DNA of 64,000 nt from Corynebacterium marambiense (GTDB taxonomy: Bacteria > Actinomycetota > Actinomycetes > Mycobacteriales > Mycobacteriaceae). The notes under the pieces were generated by a model, which saw only the letters and a list, made by a program, of their open reading frames with translations, was not told the DNA's origin and searched no databases. Shown piece after piece: positions 1-9,350 of this stretch. Location of the stretch: NCBI RefSeq assembly GCF_016342275.1, contig NZ_JAEIOT010000008.1, positions 1 through 64,000 of the forward strand, read 5' to 3'. The stretch's first letter is position 1. Each line of letters starts with the position of its first letter. Position numbers and translations under genes: made by a program.

Positions 1-447
1 TCCGGTCCGGGTGTGTCCGGTGCTGGTGGTGGGGTGTTACCGACTGTGACCGGTCCGGCTGCATTCGGTGGTGTCGCACACCCTGCCACCGCCACGGGGG
101 CTGGTGGGGGTTCTACTGGTGGGATTGTTCCCGGTGGTGTCGGTGGAACCGGTGGTGGCCGTACCGCGTCGGGTGCATCGTCGGGTGGCGCGGGTCGTGG
201 GGTGTCGGGTTCGGTGGCCGGTATCCGGAGGCCTGGTGGTTCGGGTGTGGGTCGTGGTGGGGTGGCTGGTGGTGTGCCGATGGCGGGTACCGGTGGTGGA
301 CGGCGGGACCAGAAGAAACCGTCATCGGTGTTGTCTCAGGTGGAGCGGTCGGGGAATCTGGAGAAGATCCTCGGTCCGGCGCCGTTGACGGTGCCGCCGG
401 TGATTGGTGACTGGGCCCGGAAAACCCCACCAGACACACCCCAATGA
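1..447 (+). CDS. 3' end of an unrecognised Gly-rich protein (truncated by window start)
   Basis: The frame is open from the first base and ends with a stop at 445-447, so this is probably the C-terminus of a longer gene that starts outside the window. About 100 residues are dominated by Gly, Ser, Thr, Val and Pro, followed by a more ordinary tail with a KKPSSVLSQVE stretch and a DWARKTPPDTPQ end. Glycine is coded mostly by GGT, unlike the GGC-preferring neighbours. A low-complexity tail on a larger protein, such as an HNH/DUF222 protein or a surface protein, is possible, but no domain is visible and I do not assign a function. Confidence 0.4.
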   Translation, partial: SGPGVSGAGGGVLPTVTGPAAFGGVAHPATATGAGGGSTGGIVPGGVGGTGGGRTASGASSGGAGRGVSGSVAGIRRPGGSGVGRGGVAGGVPMAGTGGGRRDQKKPSSVLSQVERSGNLEKILGPAPLTVPPVIGDWARKTPPDTPQ

Positions 448-859
448 AAGACACCATCCCCAGCACGGTACCAGGCACGTGATCCCGGGATGCCTGTGTC
501 TCTGGCAGTCGCCGCCCCGAGATGATGGGACACCGGTGTGCGCGAAGCGCCCGACGTAACCGAGAGTCGATCCGGGGAATGATCTTCGTATGAGTCTGGA
601 CGGCCCACATGTTGTCCCTGGGTGTGCATCAGTGGAGGGCGTCGTACCCGGCACGCGCGGTCGACCGGGCACTGACGCCGGATGGATCAGGGGCGGAAAT
701 CCTCCGGCGTCCCTGCTGTGACGCTCTCTTGTCGGTGGACGGCAACAGCTGACGTCGGTGACTGCTCCGGACACCCTCGGAGGGGGATTCGTCCATGCAG
801 CGTACGGCGTTAGACTGTCGCGGTAATGAGAACCGGGACGGACGGAAAAGAGTGATGGT
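448..859. other. Intergenic region upstream of the MFS gene
   Basis: About 410 bases without a convincing gene. Open frames here on the minus strand run into and through the MFS gene in the wrong codon phase. No tRNA or transposon end is visible. The only supported element is the promoter at the right end. Confidence 0.5.
788..816 (+). promoter_or_regulatory. Probable sigma-A promoter of the MFS gene
   Basis: A good -10 hexamer TAGACT (811-816) lies 17 bases after a weak -35 TTCGTC (788-793). It would give a leader of about 35 bases with a purine-rich ribosome-binding stretch (GGAAAAGAG) before the ATG at 860. Confidence 0.5.
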
Positions 860-2080
860 ATGAGACGTGGTCCTTCCACGCGCCCGGAACTGGGGGCAGG
901 GATGCTCGCGGCGCTGGCACTGATGATCTCCGCGGGGCCCTTCGCCATCGACATGTACCTTCCCGCGCTGCCGACGCTGCGAGATGATTTCGGTGCGACG
1001 ACCGTCTGGGCGCAGTTGACGCTGACCACGTTCATGATCGGTATGGCGGTGGGGCAGCTCATCACCGGGCCGCTGTCCGATGTGACCGGACGGCGCCCAC
1101 CGCTCATCGTGGCGACCATTCTCTCCGTCGTCTGTGCCGTCGCCTCCGCCCTCGCCCCGTCCGTCGGTGTCCTCGTGGCGGTCCGTGCGGTGATGGGACT
1201 CGCGAACGGGGCGTGCGTGGTGCTTGCCCGCTCGATCGTCGCGGACCTCGCGGAGGGACGCCGTGCCGCGCAGGCGTATTCCCTGCTCATGGCGATGATG
1301 GGGATTGCCCCTGTCGTCGCCCCCCTGATGGGCGGTCTCCTGGTCGAACCGATCGGCTGGCGTGGCCTGTTCTGGATCCTCGCGATGATTGCCGCCGTAC
1401 AGGTGACCGTCGCGGTGCTGGTCATCGGGGAATCGAAACCCAGGATCCCGGGCGGCGGTGGTGGCTGGGGCGCATTCACCACCGGCGTGCGGACCGTCGC
1501 ATCCAACAGACTGTTCACCGCCTACACCGTGAGTTTCGCGGCGGCCGCCGGGGTGCTCTTCGGCTACATAGCCGCGGGCCCCCTCGTCTTCATCGATCAT
1601 TTCGGGATGAGCCCGCGGATGTACTCGATCGTGTTCGCCGTGAACTCCGTCGCGCTTGTCACCGGGTCGCTGGTGAACTCGCGTCTGGTACGTCGTTTCG
1701 AACCCGAGTCGGTGCTGCGGCTCGCGGGATGCGTGGTGCTCTGCTGCGGACTGATTCTGCTGTGTGACGCCCTGCTGGTCGGCGGGCACCTACCCGTGGT
1801 TCTGGTGGTCCTATTCATCGCGCTTGGGCACATGCCGGGGATCTTCGGCAACGCGACGGCTCTCGGGGTGTCGACGGTCCGGTCCCACGCAGGCCTCGGG
1901 TCGGCGGTGATGGGATTTTGTCAGTTCCTGGTGGCGGGTGCGGTGAGCCCGCTGGTCGGACTCGGCGGCGATCCCGTGGTGGCGCTCGGGCTCGTGGTGA
2001 CGGTGAGTGTCGGTCTGTCACTGTGTGGCACTCTCGTCGCCGGTGCCCTCTCGAGGATGATCATTGAAGAGCAGCGGTGA
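860..2080 (+). CDS. Bcr/CflA-family MFS drug efflux transporter
   Basis: A 406-aa major facilitator of the 12-helix drug:H+ antiporter type. The N-terminus has the Bcr/CflA signature: a first helix followed by FAIDMYLPALPTL, then the loop 2-3 motif GPLSDVTGRRP. Repeated hydrophobic stretches fill the rest. It probably exports drugs or small metabolites across the cytoplasmic membrane; the substrate cannot be told from sequence. The ATG at 860 follows a purine-rich ribosome-binding site. The 3' end overlaps the convergent cardiolipin synthase gene by 20 bases, so the two transcripts meet tail to tail without a separate terminator. Confidence 0.88.
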   Translation: MRRGPSTRPELGAGMLAALALMISAGPFAIDMYLPALPTLRDDFGATTVWAQLTLTTFMIGMAVGQLITGPLSDVTGRRPPLIVATILSVVCAVASALAPSVGVLVAVRAVMGLANGACVVLARSIVADLAEGRRAAQAYSLLMAMMGIAPVVAPLMGGLLVEPIGWRGLFWILAMIAAVQVTVAVLVIGESKPRIPGGGGGWGAFTTGVRTVASNRLFTAYTVSFAAAAGVLFGYIAAGPLVFIDHFGMSPRMYSIVFAVNSVALVTGSLVNSRLVRRFEPESVLRLAGCVVLCCGLILLCDALLVGGHLPVVLVVLFIALGHMPGIFGNATALGVSTVRSHAGLGSAVMGFCQFLVAGAVSPLVGLGGDPVVALGLVVTVSVGLSLCGTLVAGALSRMIIEEQR

Positions 2081-3542
2081 GCCGCATAGCATTGTCCAGG
2101 TAGCGCTTACCTAGTCCCCGCCGGGACCACTGTTCGTAGGTGAGTTCCGAGCACCGGTCCAGGTAGACGGCAGCGAGTTCGGTGAGTTCCCGGGAGATCT
2201 CCCCGGAGACCACCATGAGGGTTACCTCGTAGTTCAGACCGAAGCTGCGCATGTCCATGTTGGATGAGCCGAGGACACCGATGGTGTCGCCTTCCGGGTC
2301 GGCGAGCGCGAACTTGGTGTGCAGGATCATCGGCGCCGGATAGCGGTGGATGTGCACGCCGGCTTCAATGAGCATCTTGTAGTAGCTGGCTTGGGCATGG
2401 CCGACCATGAATTGATCGGAGACCTCGTTGACCAGTAGATCGACCTGGACACCGCGGTAGCAGGCCGTAAGGATCGCCTCCATGAGGGAATCATCCGGGA
2501 TGAAGTACGGGCTGCAGAGGATTAGGCGCTCTTTGGCGTGGTGCACCATCGAGTTGAACAGCCGCAGGTTGGGTTCGGTGACGTACCCCGGACCCGAGGG
2601 AACCAGCTGCACGATCTCGTCCCCGACACCCGGCCCGGTGTCTGAACTTCCGGGGAGCTCGATGATGGTGTCCGTTTCCTGGTACCAGTCGACGGCGAAG
2701 ATCATCTCCATTGCCTCGACGACGGGGCCCGAGAGTTTGACCATGATGTCCACCCACTCCCGGCCGGAACGGTGGTTTCTGCGGGACAGGTAGCCAGGCT
2801 CGATCATGTTCTGCGAACCGATGAAACCGGTGTGGCTGTCGATGATGAGTAGTTTGCGGTGGTTCCGCAGATCGGGACGGCGGAACCGCCAGCGGAAGGG
2901 CTTCAGGGGCATGGTGAGATGCCAGTCGATGCCCGCCTCGGTCAGACGTCGGCCGAGTTTCCGGTAGCCGGGGTACTTCCAGCTACCCACCTGGTCGAAC
3001 AGCAGACGGACCGCGACACCGCGCGCGGCGGCGCGTCGGCAGGCGCTGAAGAACACGTCGGTCGTGTCGTCCCACGCGACGATGTAGATCTGGGCGTGGA
3101 CCGTGGACTCCGCGGCATCGACCGCCGCAGCCATCGCGGCGATGGATTCCCGGTAGTCGGAGTAGAGCCCGTGGAATCGGGAATGCACCGCGGGAAGATC
3201 GGTCAGTGTGTCGTTGAGCCGCACCACCGACGCCACCTCATCGGAGAGTTCCGCGCCCTCCGGGATCGCCGGGGCCCCGGCCATCGGTGTCCCCACCATC
3301 GCCTGTGCCTCCATCTGGATGCGGTGTCGCCGCCGGTTGATGTAAGGGCTGCCCATCATTAGGAACAGGGGTAAACCGATGACCGGGACGAAGAGGATTG
3401 CCAGCAGCCAGGCGGAGGACGAACTGGGTTTCCGGTCCTGCGCGACGGTTCCCACGGCGATGAACTTGACGATGTAGTCGAGCACGAGACCCGCGGACCG
3501 CCACCAGTCCAGTGACGTCAGGGAGGAGAAGACATCCGGCAT
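2061..3542 (-). CDS. cls: Cardiolipin synthase (phospholipase D family)
   Basis: A 493-aa membrane enzyme that condenses two phosphatidylglycerol molecules into cardiolipin. Two N-terminal hydrophobic segments (about residues 15-70) anchor it. Two phospholipase D HKD motifs follow: HRKLLIIDSHTGFIGSQN near residue 230 and HTKFALADPEGDTIGVLGSS near residue 410, as in bacterial ClsA-type enzymes of this length. It starts 5 bases after the exonuclease III stop on the same strand, so the two are probably co-transcribed, although their functions are unrelated. Confidence 0.93.
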   Translation of the reverse strand: MPDVFSSLTSLDWWRSAGLVLDYIVKFIAVGTVAQDRKPSSSSAWLLAILFVPVIGLPLFLMMGSPYINRRRHRIQMEAQAMVGTPMAGAPAIPEGAELSDEVASVVRLNDTLTDLPAVHSRFHGLYSDYRESIAAMAAAVDAAESTVHAQIYIVAWDDTTDVFFSACRRAAARGVAVRLLFDQVGSWKYPGYRKLGRRLTEAGIDWHLTMPLKPFRWRFRRPDLRNHRKLLIIDSHTGFIGSQNMIEPGYLSRRNHRSGREWVDIMVKLSGPVVEAMEMIFAVDWYQETDTIIELPGSSDTGPGVGDEIVQLVPSGPGYVTEPNLRLFNSMVHHAKERLILCSPYFIPDDSLMEAILTACYRGVQVDLLVNEVSDQFMVGHAQASYYKMLIEAGVHIHRYPAPMILHTKFALADPEGDTIGVLGSSNMDMRSFGLNYEVTLMVVSGEISRELTELAAVYLDRCSELTYEQWSRRGLGKRYLDNAMRLTAALQ

Positions 3543-3547
3543 CCGGT

Positions 3548-4354
3548 CTAGTCCCCGTCGATGGCGTAGTCCACGACCACGGGGGCGTGATCGGAGGCAC
3601 CGTCACCGGCGCGTTCCTCCCTGTCGATGAACCCCGCCCGCGCAGTTTCCGCGAGAGCGGTGCTGGCCAGATGGAAGTCGATCCGCATGCCTTCGTCACG
3701 GCCGAAGCGCATCGCCTTGTAGTCCCAGTAGGTGTACTCGCCGGGAGTAAACCGTCTCGTCGTTTCCACGAGGCCGGACTCGGTGAGCTGCTGGAAGAAA
3801 GCCCGCTCCGGCTCCGTGACGTGGGTTTTGCCATCGAAGAAGCGACGGTCCCACACGTCGGCGTCGGTCGGGGCGATGTTGAAGTCGCCGGTGCACAACA
3901 GTTTTGCCGTGGGGTCATCGGCGAGCACCGCGCGGACGTGGCCGGAGAGGGCGTCGAGCCACCGGAGTTTGTACTCGTAGTGCCGGTCTGCGATCTCGCG
4001 ACCGTTCGGTACGTAGAGGCTCCACACCCGCACCCCGCCGCACGTCGCACCGACGGCCCGTGCCTCCACCGACTGTTCATCGGCCGCATTCTTGGCGAAT
4101 CCGGGCTGCCCGGGGAAATGGTCGGCGACATCCTGGAGACCTACCCGGGAGATCAGGGCGACACCGTTCCACTGGCTGTAACCGACATGGGCCACCTCGT
4201 ACCCGGCCTGTTCGAAGGGAAGATGGGGGAACTGGTCGTCCCGGCACTTGGTTTCCTGGACCGCCAGGACGTCCACGTCGTGGCGGTCCAGGAAATCGAC
4301 CATCCGGTCGGCCCGGGTTCGGGCTGAATTGACGTTGAACGTGGCGATGCGCAT
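3548..4354 (-). CDS. xthA: Exodeoxyribonuclease III / AP endonuclease
   Basis: A 268-aa enzyme of the exonuclease-endonuclease-phosphatase fold. It starts with the family N-terminus MRIATFNVNSARTR, has VQETKC with the metal-binding Glu near residue 35, CTGDFNIAPTD in the middle and GASDHAPVVVDY at the end (catalytic Asp-His pair). It cuts DNA 5' to abasic sites and removes 3' blocks in base-excision repair. The ATG at 4354 is chosen over an upstream start at 4462 because homology begins there and a -10 box (TAACCT) sits 8 bases ahead of it. Cardiolipin synthase follows directly. Confidence 0.93.
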   Translation of the reverse strand: MRIATFNVNSARTRADRMVDFLDRHDVDVLAVQETKCRDDQFPHLPFEQAGYEVAHVGYSQWNGVALISRVGLQDVADHFPGQPGFAKNAADEQSVEARAVGATCGGVRVWSLYVPNGREIADRHYEYKLRWLDALSGHVRAVLADDPTAKLLCTGDFNIAPTDADVWDRRFFDGKTHVTEPERAFFQQLTESGLVETTRRFTPGEYTYWDYKAMRFGRDEGMRIDFHLASTALAETARAGFIDREERAGDGASDHAPVVVDYAIDGD

Positions 4355-4362
4355 ACCTACAG

Positions 4363-4368
4363 AGGTTA
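4363..4368 (-). promoter_or_regulatory. -10 box for leaderless xthA
   Basis: TAACCT on the minus strand ends 8 bases before the xthA ATG, so transcription would begin at or next to the start codon. No clear -35 is visible. Confidence 0.5.
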
Positions 4369-4440
4369 GCTGTGAACGAGCTCGCCGGGAACCTGGTGGG
4401 GTGGTGGCACGTTCATCAGGTGAGAGAGGTGGACGACACG

Positions 4441-5067
4441 ATGACATTTCCCGACGGAACACCCCCGGCAGGTCGCCGAGAGGGCGTTTCCCAGCCCCGG
4501 GCGAGAAACCGCATCCCGGAGGTCGTGGACCGCGTGCAGCGGACGGGAGCCGTGATCCGGACCCCGTTCACCGCACCGGCCGAACACGACCAGATGGAAC
4601 GGTTCAGCGCCTTCACCCCCGGGCTGAACACCGGGACCAGGGACGTGCTCAACGCTCCGGTCCGGTTGCGGGCGGCGGCGTTGGCGTTGGACGCCGCGAT
4701 CTTTTCGACGCTCTACCTGGCCCTCACTGTCGGTGTCGCCATCGCCACCGGGAACGCGCTCTGGTACCTTGCACTCCTGGCTGGTCCACTGCCGTTCTGG
4801 TTCTGGCAGGTCATCGGGGACACGAACGGAGGCGGCCCGGGTAAGAGGTTGCTCGGGCTCAGGGTCACCGGCCCTGCGGACTGTCCGGTCGGAGTGGGGC
4901 AGGCTGCGCGCCGGAACCTGTGGCTGCTCATTCCCGCGATTCCCGTTGTGGGACCGATCGGTGCACTGGCGATTGGTATGTGGCTGGCCGGATCAGCGAA
5001 GCTCGACGCCTACGGTATGGGCCCTCACGACTACTTCGCCCGAACTCGCGTCATCGTCCGGGAGTGA
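4441..5067 (+). CDS. RDD-family membrane protein
   Basis: A 208-aa protein with a hydrophilic N-terminal part of about 65 residues and a C-terminal RDD domain. The Arg-Asp signature is in RLRAAALALDAAIF, followed by two or three hydrophobic helices and the conserved GPGKRLLGLRV loop. RDD proteins are integral membrane proteins often linked to transport or ion homeostasis; the exact role is unknown. The ATG at 4441 follows a GAGAGAGG ribosome-binding stretch. An in-frame upstream ATG at 4372 would add 23 residues and is less likely. The gene is divergent from xthA. Confidence 0.75.
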   Translation: MTFPDGTPPAGRREGVSQPRARNRIPEVVDRVQRTGAVIRTPFTAPAEHDQMERFSAFTPGLNTGTRDVLNAPVRLRAAALALDAAIFSTLYLALTVGVAIATGNALWYLALLAGPLPFWFWQVIGDTNGGGPGKRLLGLRVTGPADCPVGVGQAARRNLWLLIPAIPVVGPIGALAIGMWLAGSAKLDAYGMGPHDYFARTRVIVRE

Positions 5068-6052
5068 ACCGCGGATCGAGTTCCGCGTAGCGGTGCCGGT
5101 GGTGTTCGATGAACCCCAGTTTGTCGTAGAGCCCGATTCCGGCTTTATTCGCGGCGAGCACCTGCAGGTACGCCATGTCGGCCCCGTGTCGTGCACCCCA
5201 GTGCAGCATCGCGGTTCCCAGGTGGGTGCCGAGTCCCCGCCGCCGGTGGTCGGTGACGACCTCGACAGCCGAGTATCCGAGCCAGGTTCGCCCGTCACCG
5301 GACGCGGTGATCGTGCCCCTGGTGATGGCGAGCGTACGGCCCGTCGCGTCGAGCAACCTGCCGAATCCCATCCGACCGTCGATGCGGGTGCGCAGGAGAT
5401 TCAGCGCGTGCTCAGGTAGTGGGCGGCCCCGGAAATGATAGAGCGCTAGCCACTCTTCGTCCGGTTGATTGTCCACCCTGTAACTCACTCCGTTGGGCAG
5501 AGCCAGGGCAGGGAGATCCCGGAGTGGACGGGTCATCACGACGATGTCCGGGCCGGTACGCCACGCGGGTCCGGCGCAGACGGTGCGCGCGGGATTACCG
5601 ATGCGATCCGGGATGAGGACCCGTACCGGGAGGTCATGCTCCACGTAGAACGCCTCGATCTCCGCGAGCGGTACCTCGCTCAACCCGGCGGACCTCCCCA
5701 GGGGCGCCGCCGAGTTGGAGCGTTCGGTGATGCCGTCGCCGGCGCGAAGAAGCCACTGCCCGCACCAGCGGTGTTCGATGCCGGGGAACGCGGCCGCGGT
5801 CGCGGTTTCGACCGCGCGGATGTCACTGTTGCGGACCCGGCGTGGCGGCAGGACCTTGCAGACCTGGATCAGCTCATCCGGGATCGTCACGGCCTCAGCC
5901 TCGGAGGGGAATCCCCCGACGGATTGCGGACGCACCACGAGTGGATCCAGGGAGACGACATGCCCGATGACATCTGTCAGATGGCCGGGGGTGTCCGGGA
6001 TATGGCGTCGGACTATCACCCTGTCGCCGGGTTGCGGGGCACGTCGCGCCAC
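5051..6052 (-). CDS. GNAT-family N-acetyltransferase with N-terminal extension
   Basis: A 333-aa protein whose last 130 residues form a GNAT domain: the acetyl-CoA pyrophosphate loop is VVTDHRRRGLGTHLG, followed by NKAGIGLYDKLGFIEHHRHRY typical of motif B. The first 200 residues hold a small beta-rich segment (RPAPQ-like start, DVIGHVVSLDPLVVRP) and a degenerate second acetyltransferase half. The GTG start at 6052 overlaps the deformylase stop region (TAACCGTG), so translation is probably coupled to def. The substrate is unknown; the def-GNAT pairing suggests, but does not prove, a role in N-terminal or small-molecule acetylation. Confidence 0.8.
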   Translation of the reverse strand: MARRAPQPGDRVIVRRHIPDTPGHLTDVIGHVVSLDPLVVRPQSVGGFPSEAEAVTIPDELIQVCKVLPPRRVRNSDIRAVETATAAAFPGIEHRWCGQWLLRAGDGITERSNSAAPLGRSAGLSEVPLAEIEAFYVEHDLPVRVLIPDRIGNPARTVCAGPAWRTGPDIVVMTRPLRDLPALALPNGVSYRVDNQPDEEWLALYHFRGRPLPEHALNLLRTRIDGRMGFGRLLDATGRTLAITRGTITASGDGRTWLGYSAVEVVTDHRRRGLGTHLGTAMLHWGARHGADMAYLQVLAANKAGIGLYDKLGFIEHHRHRYAELDPRFTPGR

Positions 6053-6054
6053 GG

Positions 6055-6735
6055 TTAGTCCGTGGTCTTGCGTAGTGCGGGCGGGATGTCGGTGTCGTCC
6101 GGAGAGGGATCGTCGTGTCCGAACGGATCCTCGTCTGCGCCGGGCATCCAGGTGAGTCCCGCTTCGGTCCACCCGTTGCGTTTGATGGTCTTCTTCGCCG
6201 CACGCCGGTGCCTGCCGATGAGGGTATCGGTGTAGAGAAAACCGTCGAGGTGTCCGACCTCGTGCTGCAGACACCGGGCGAACAGTCCGTAGCCCTCGAT
6301 GCTGATCTCGTTGCCCTCGGCGTCGGTACCGGTGACGCGGGCCCAGTCGGCGCGGCCCGTCGGGAAGGTTTCGCCCGGCACGGACAGGCAGCCCTCGTCG
6401 TCTTCCCCGTCGTCCCGAGGCATGGACAGCGGGATCTCGGAGGTTTCGAGTACCGGGTTGATCACGCAACCGCGCCGGATGGGGCCGCCGTTGGCATCGA
6501 TGTCAGCCTGGGTTTTCTCGGACCCCTCGGGGCCCTCGATGTCCGGGCAGTTGTAGACGAAGAGCCGCTTGCCCACACCGATCTGGTTGGCCGCGAGACC
6601 GACGCCGTGGGCGACGTCCATGGTCTCGTACATGTCGCGGATGAGTTCCTGCAGTTCGGCAGGAGACTCTGTGACCGGTGCAGTGGCATTGTGAAGCACC
6701 GGGTCGCCGTGGATAACGATGGGTCGGACTGTCAT
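6055..6735 (-). CDS. def: Peptide deformylase
   Basis: A 226-aa metalloenzyme that removes the formyl group from nascent proteins in the cytoplasm. All three family motifs are present: [10 protein letters not shown] near residue 45, EGCLSVP near residue 113 (metal-binding Cys) and HEVGHLDG near residue 157 (HExxH-type metal site with catalytic Glu). It is somewhat longer than the usual 170-200 residues because of an insert around residues 70-110 and an acidic C-terminal tail, as in other corynebacterial enzymes. The ATG at 6735 follows a -10 box by 7 bases, so the gene is probably leaderless. The acetyltransferase gene follows with overlap. Confidence 0.95.
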   Translation of the reverse strand: MTVRPIVIHGDPVLHNATAPVTESPAELQELIRDMYETMDVAHGVGLAANQIGVGKRLFVYNCPDIEGPEGSEKTQADIDANGGPIRRGCVINPVLETSEIPLSMPRDDGEDDEGCLSVPGETFPTGRADWARVTGTDAEGNEISIEGYGLFARCLQHEVGHLDGFLYTDTLIGRHRRAAKKTIKRNGWTEAGLTWMPGADEDPFGHDDPSPDDTDIPPALRKTTD

Positions 6736-6742
6736 ACCGAGG

Positions 6743-6748
6743 AGTTTA
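6743..6748 (-). promoter_or_regulatory. -10 box for leaderless def
   Basis: TAAACT on the minus strand ends 7 bases before the def ATG. It lies only 9 bases from the divergent -10 of the DUF3263 gene, so the two promoters are almost back to back. Confidence 0.6.
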
Positions 6749-6757
6749 GTTCACCTC

Positions 6758-6763
6758 TAGACT
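6758..6763 (+). promoter_or_regulatory. -10 box for leaderless DUF3263 gene
   Basis: TAGACT ends 6 bases before the ATG at 6770, as expected for transcription starting at the start codon. No ribosome-binding site is present. Confidence 0.6.
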
Positions 6764-6769
6764 GAAGCC

Positions 6770-7024
6770 ATGTCCGCCTCCACACCGCTGTCCGAGTCCG
6801 ATGCCCGGCTGCTGGAATTCGCGGAGAAAGCCCCCCGCTCACCCGCTGCCAGGGACGAGGCGGTGACCCGTGCGCTGGGGATCAGCGCCGTCCGCTACCA
6901 CCAGCGGCTCAATCGCCTCCTTGATGACCCGGCGGCCGCGGCCGCGCACCCCACCCTCGTCTCCCGGCTCCGCCGGATAAGAGACCAGCGAGCCGAATCA
7001 CGGGAACGGGCGAAAAGCGGCTAA
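6770..7024 (+). CDS. DUF3263 small helix-turn-helix-like protein
   Basis: An 84-aa protein matching the DUF3263 pattern of actinobacteria: ARLLEFAEKAPRSPAARDEA, then ALGISAVRYHQRLNRLLDDP, then an Arg-rich tail. The middle part reads like a helix-turn-helix, so DNA binding is plausible but unproven. It is divergent from def and lies 11 bases ahead of the LytR_C gene, an arrangement I recall as common in corynebacteria and mycobacteria. Confidence 0.8.
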   Translation: MSASTPLSESDARLLEFAEKAPRSPAARDEAVTRALGISAVRYHQRLNRLLDDPAAAAAHPTLVSRLRRIRDQRAESRERAKSG

Positions 7025-7027
7025 GAT
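7022..7027 (+). promoter_or_regulatory. -10 box for leaderless LytR_C gene
   Basis: TAAGAT includes the TAA stop of the DUF3263 gene and ends 8 bases before the GTG at 7036. This suggests the downstream gene has its own leaderless transcript besides any read-through. Confidence 0.45.
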
Positions 7028-7035
7028 CACTGTCT

Positions 7036-7713
7036 GTGTCCCCCAACAAACACAATGACGAGCCCCTGGTCCACGACGGCCATCCCGACGACACCGCCGC
7101 TGCACCCGCGCCGGTGAGTGAGACGCGGCCGTTGCCGCTCCGGGGACTCGCGATGATCCTCGCCGCGGTCGCTGTACTGCTCGCGGCCTGGGCACTATTC
7201 GCCGTTCTCCGCGGCGACGACTCCGACACCACCCCTGTCGCAGACGAGGCGACCAGTTCGACCGCGCCCACCAGTACCGCGGTCAGCCACGCCACACCCG
7301 TCACCTCCGCGCCGCAGGAGGAAATGGCCCCGCCGTCTTCCTCCGCGTCCGGAACCAGTCCCGGGACTGAGGTTGCGGCACCGCCGCAGCCCGCAGTTCC
7401 GCCCGCACCCGCCGGTGATCCGCGGACGGTGACTGTGCATGCCCTGAACAACTCGACGATCCAGGGCCTCGCCAACCGCGTCGCTGACACGCTCACCGGC
7501 CAGGGCTGGACGGTGGGGGAGGTGGGTAACCTCGCGGACACCTACCTGCCGGCGTCAGCCGTCTACTACACCGCCGGAAATCCGACGGAAGAAGCTGCGG
7601 CCCGTGAAGTCGGTGCCGCACTCGGTATCCCCGCCAATCCGCGGACCCCTGAACTCGGGCCCGTCCCCGCCGACGGTGTCGTCGTTGTTCTCACGGGTGA
7701 TATCACCCTCTGA
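7036..7713 (+). CDS. Membrane-anchored LytR C-terminal domain protein
   Basis: A 225-aa protein with a cytoplasmic N-terminus of about 35 residues, one transmembrane helix (about residues 37-58), a long Thr/Ser/Pro/Ala linker (about 62-130), and a C-terminal LytR_C domain starting at [22 protein letters not shown]. LytR_C domains often accompany LytR-CpsA-Psr cell wall ligases; here the ligase domain itself is absent. It probably acts outside the membrane in envelope assembly. The start is GTG. Confidence 0.78.
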   Translation: MSPNKHNDEPLVHDGHPDDTAAAPAPVSETRPLPLRGLAMILAAVAVLLAAWALFAVLRGDDSDTTPVADEATSSTAPTSTAVSHATPVTSAPQEEMAPPSSSASGTSPGTEVAAPPQPAVPPAPAGDPRTVTVHALNNSTIQGLANRVADTLTGQGWTVGEVGNLADTYLPASAVYYTAGNPTEEAAAREVGAALGIPANPRTPELGPVPADGVVVVLTGDITL

Positions 7714-7753
7714 CGACGAATCTCTTCTTCCGTTCCGTCCCCTAGGAGCCGAC

Positions 7754-8884
7754 ATGGCTGATCATCTGAACTTCAACCGTTCCCCGGAACCGACGCTCGG
7801 GGTGGAATGGGAGATCGGGCTCATCGACCCCGAGACCCGCGACCTCACCCCGAGGGCCGCCGACATGATTAAGCTCATGTCGGCACGCCGCCCCGATCTG
7901 CAGCTTGAACCCGAATTCCTGAAGAATACCGTCGAGATGGTCACGGGGGTCTGTCACACGGTCCCCGAGGCCGTCGCGGAGCTCAGCTCCGGGCTCGACT
8001 CGCTCCGCGAAGCGGCCGATGAACTCGGCGTCCGACTGTGGTCCGCCGGGTCGCATCCTTTTTCCGACTGGCGCGAGCAGGAGGTCTCCGACAAGAGCCC
8101 GTACACCGAGATCATTCGGCGGACCCGGTTCTGGGGTCGCCAGATGCTGATCTGGGGCCTGCACGTCCACGTCGGCATCAGTAATGAGGCGAAGGTCTGG
8201 CCGATTATCAACGCCCTCATGACCAACTACCCGCACCTGCTAGCCCTGAGTGCAGGATCCCCCGGGTGGAACGGGCTGGACACCGGCTACGCCTCCAACC
8301 GGACGATGCTCTACCAGCAGCTTCCCACTGCCGGTGCCCCCTACGGCTTCAACACCTGGAGCCAGTGGACCGAGTACCTGCGGCAACAGGACAAGTCCGG
8401 GGTCATCGACCATACGGGTTCCATGCACTTCGACATCCGGCCATCTGCGAAGTGGGGCACCATCGAGGTCCGCGTGTCCGACGCGCCGAGCAATCTCCGG
8501 GAACTTGCTGCGCTCACCGCGCTCACGCACTGTCTCGTGGTGTACTACGACCGCGCCTTCGACGCCGGGGAGACGCTACCGTCACTGCAGCCGTGGCACG
8601 TCAGGGAGAACAAGTGGCGCGCCGCACGGTACGGGATGGAGGCCGATATCATCTGCTCGCGGAACACCGACACGGTGAGCGTCGTCGATGACATCAAACG
8701 GATCGTCACAGTGCTGGAGCCGCTCGCCGAGGAACTCGGATGTGCCGCAGAGCTCGACGCGGTCCACGAGATCATCGACAAAGGTGCGGCCTACCGGCGC
8801 CAACGTCAACTGTTGGAAAAGACGGGTGACTGGCGGGACGTTGTTGATCTGACCTGCACCGAACTGGCCAACGGCAGGCCCTGA
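7754..8884 (+). CDS. YbdK-family carboxylate-amine ligase (glutamate-cysteine ligase type 2)
   Basis: A 376-aa member of the GCS2 family. It opens with [16 protein letters not shown], the nucleotide/metal-binding start of the family, and has [19 protein letters not shown] in the middle and [19 protein letters not shown] later. E. coli YbdK has weak gamma-glutamyl-cysteine ligase activity. Corynebacteria use mycothiol rather than glutathione, so the real substrate may differ. The ATG at 7754 is preferred because a TAGGAG ribosome-binding site lies just ahead and homology starts there. Confidence 0.87.
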   Translation: MADHLNFNRSPEPTLGVEWEIGLIDPETRDLTPRAADMIKLMSARRPDLQLEPEFLKNTVEMVTGVCHTVPEAVAELSSGLDSLREAADELGVRLWSAGSHPFSDWREQEVSDKSPYTEIIRRTRFWGRQMLIWGLHVHVGISNEAKVWPIINALMTNYPHLLALSAGSPGWNGLDTGYASNRTMLYQQLPTAGAPYGFNTWSQWTEYLRQQDKSGVIDHTGSMHFDIRPSAKWGTIEVRVSDAPSNLRELAALTALTHCLVVYYDRAFDAGETLPSLQPWHVRENKWRAARYGMEADIICSRNTDTVSVVDDIKRIVTVLEPLAEELGCAAELDAVHEIIDKGAAYRRQRQLLEKTGDWRDVVDLTCTELANGRP

Positions 8885-9131
8885 CTCGCCCGTGTGTGAA
8901 CGTCTTCACTTTGTCTGGCTGGCTGCCTCATCGGACACATCGATGTTGGCTCGGGGAACGGTCTTCTGCGGTTAATTTGCAGATCAGAGGCATTTTTCAT
9001 GGTTACCGGTCGGTGAAAACACGGTTTTTCCTTCCGTCCGGAATGCCCTACATTTTCTGAATGTACAAGCGTTCAGAAGTGAACGGATACATCCGGACAA
9101 CGCCGTTATCGTGCGGCGGGAAAGCGCCATC

Positions 9132-9335
9132 GTGAGCGACATTCGCATCAGCCCCTATTCGAACGCAGTCCTCATCGGTCTCGTCGGTCTCCTCGTGGCC
9201 ATCGCCGGAGGGCTGTTCCTCGCCCCGGACTGGCAGATGTCCGCGGTCCTCGGAGGTTGTGCGCTGATCCTCACCGCCTTCGTCGCCGCGGGCATCGAAG
9301 CCGTTTTGTCCCCGGTCGCCCCGAAGCAGCGCTGA
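9132..9335 (+). CDS. Small two-helix membrane protein
   Basis: A 67-aa protein with two hydrophobic helices (about residues 8-30 and 37-60) separated by a short loop APDWQMS. An in-frame GTG at 9111 would add seven residues; neither start has a strong ribosome-binding site. A terminator follows directly. I do not recognise a family. The stretch 8885-9131 before it is AT-richer than its surroundings and probably holds its promoter. Confidence 0.6.
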   Translation: MSDIRISPYSNAVLIGLVGLLVAIAGGLFLAPDWQMSAVLGGCALILTAFVAAGIEAVLSPVAPKQR

Positions 9336-9350
9336 CCGGAAAACGCAGAA

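Noticed and set aside
322..1789. Minus-strand frames across the MFS gene and the upstream intergenic region
   Set aside because: Arg/His/Pro/Gly-rich translations with no homology; codon phase is that of a shadow.
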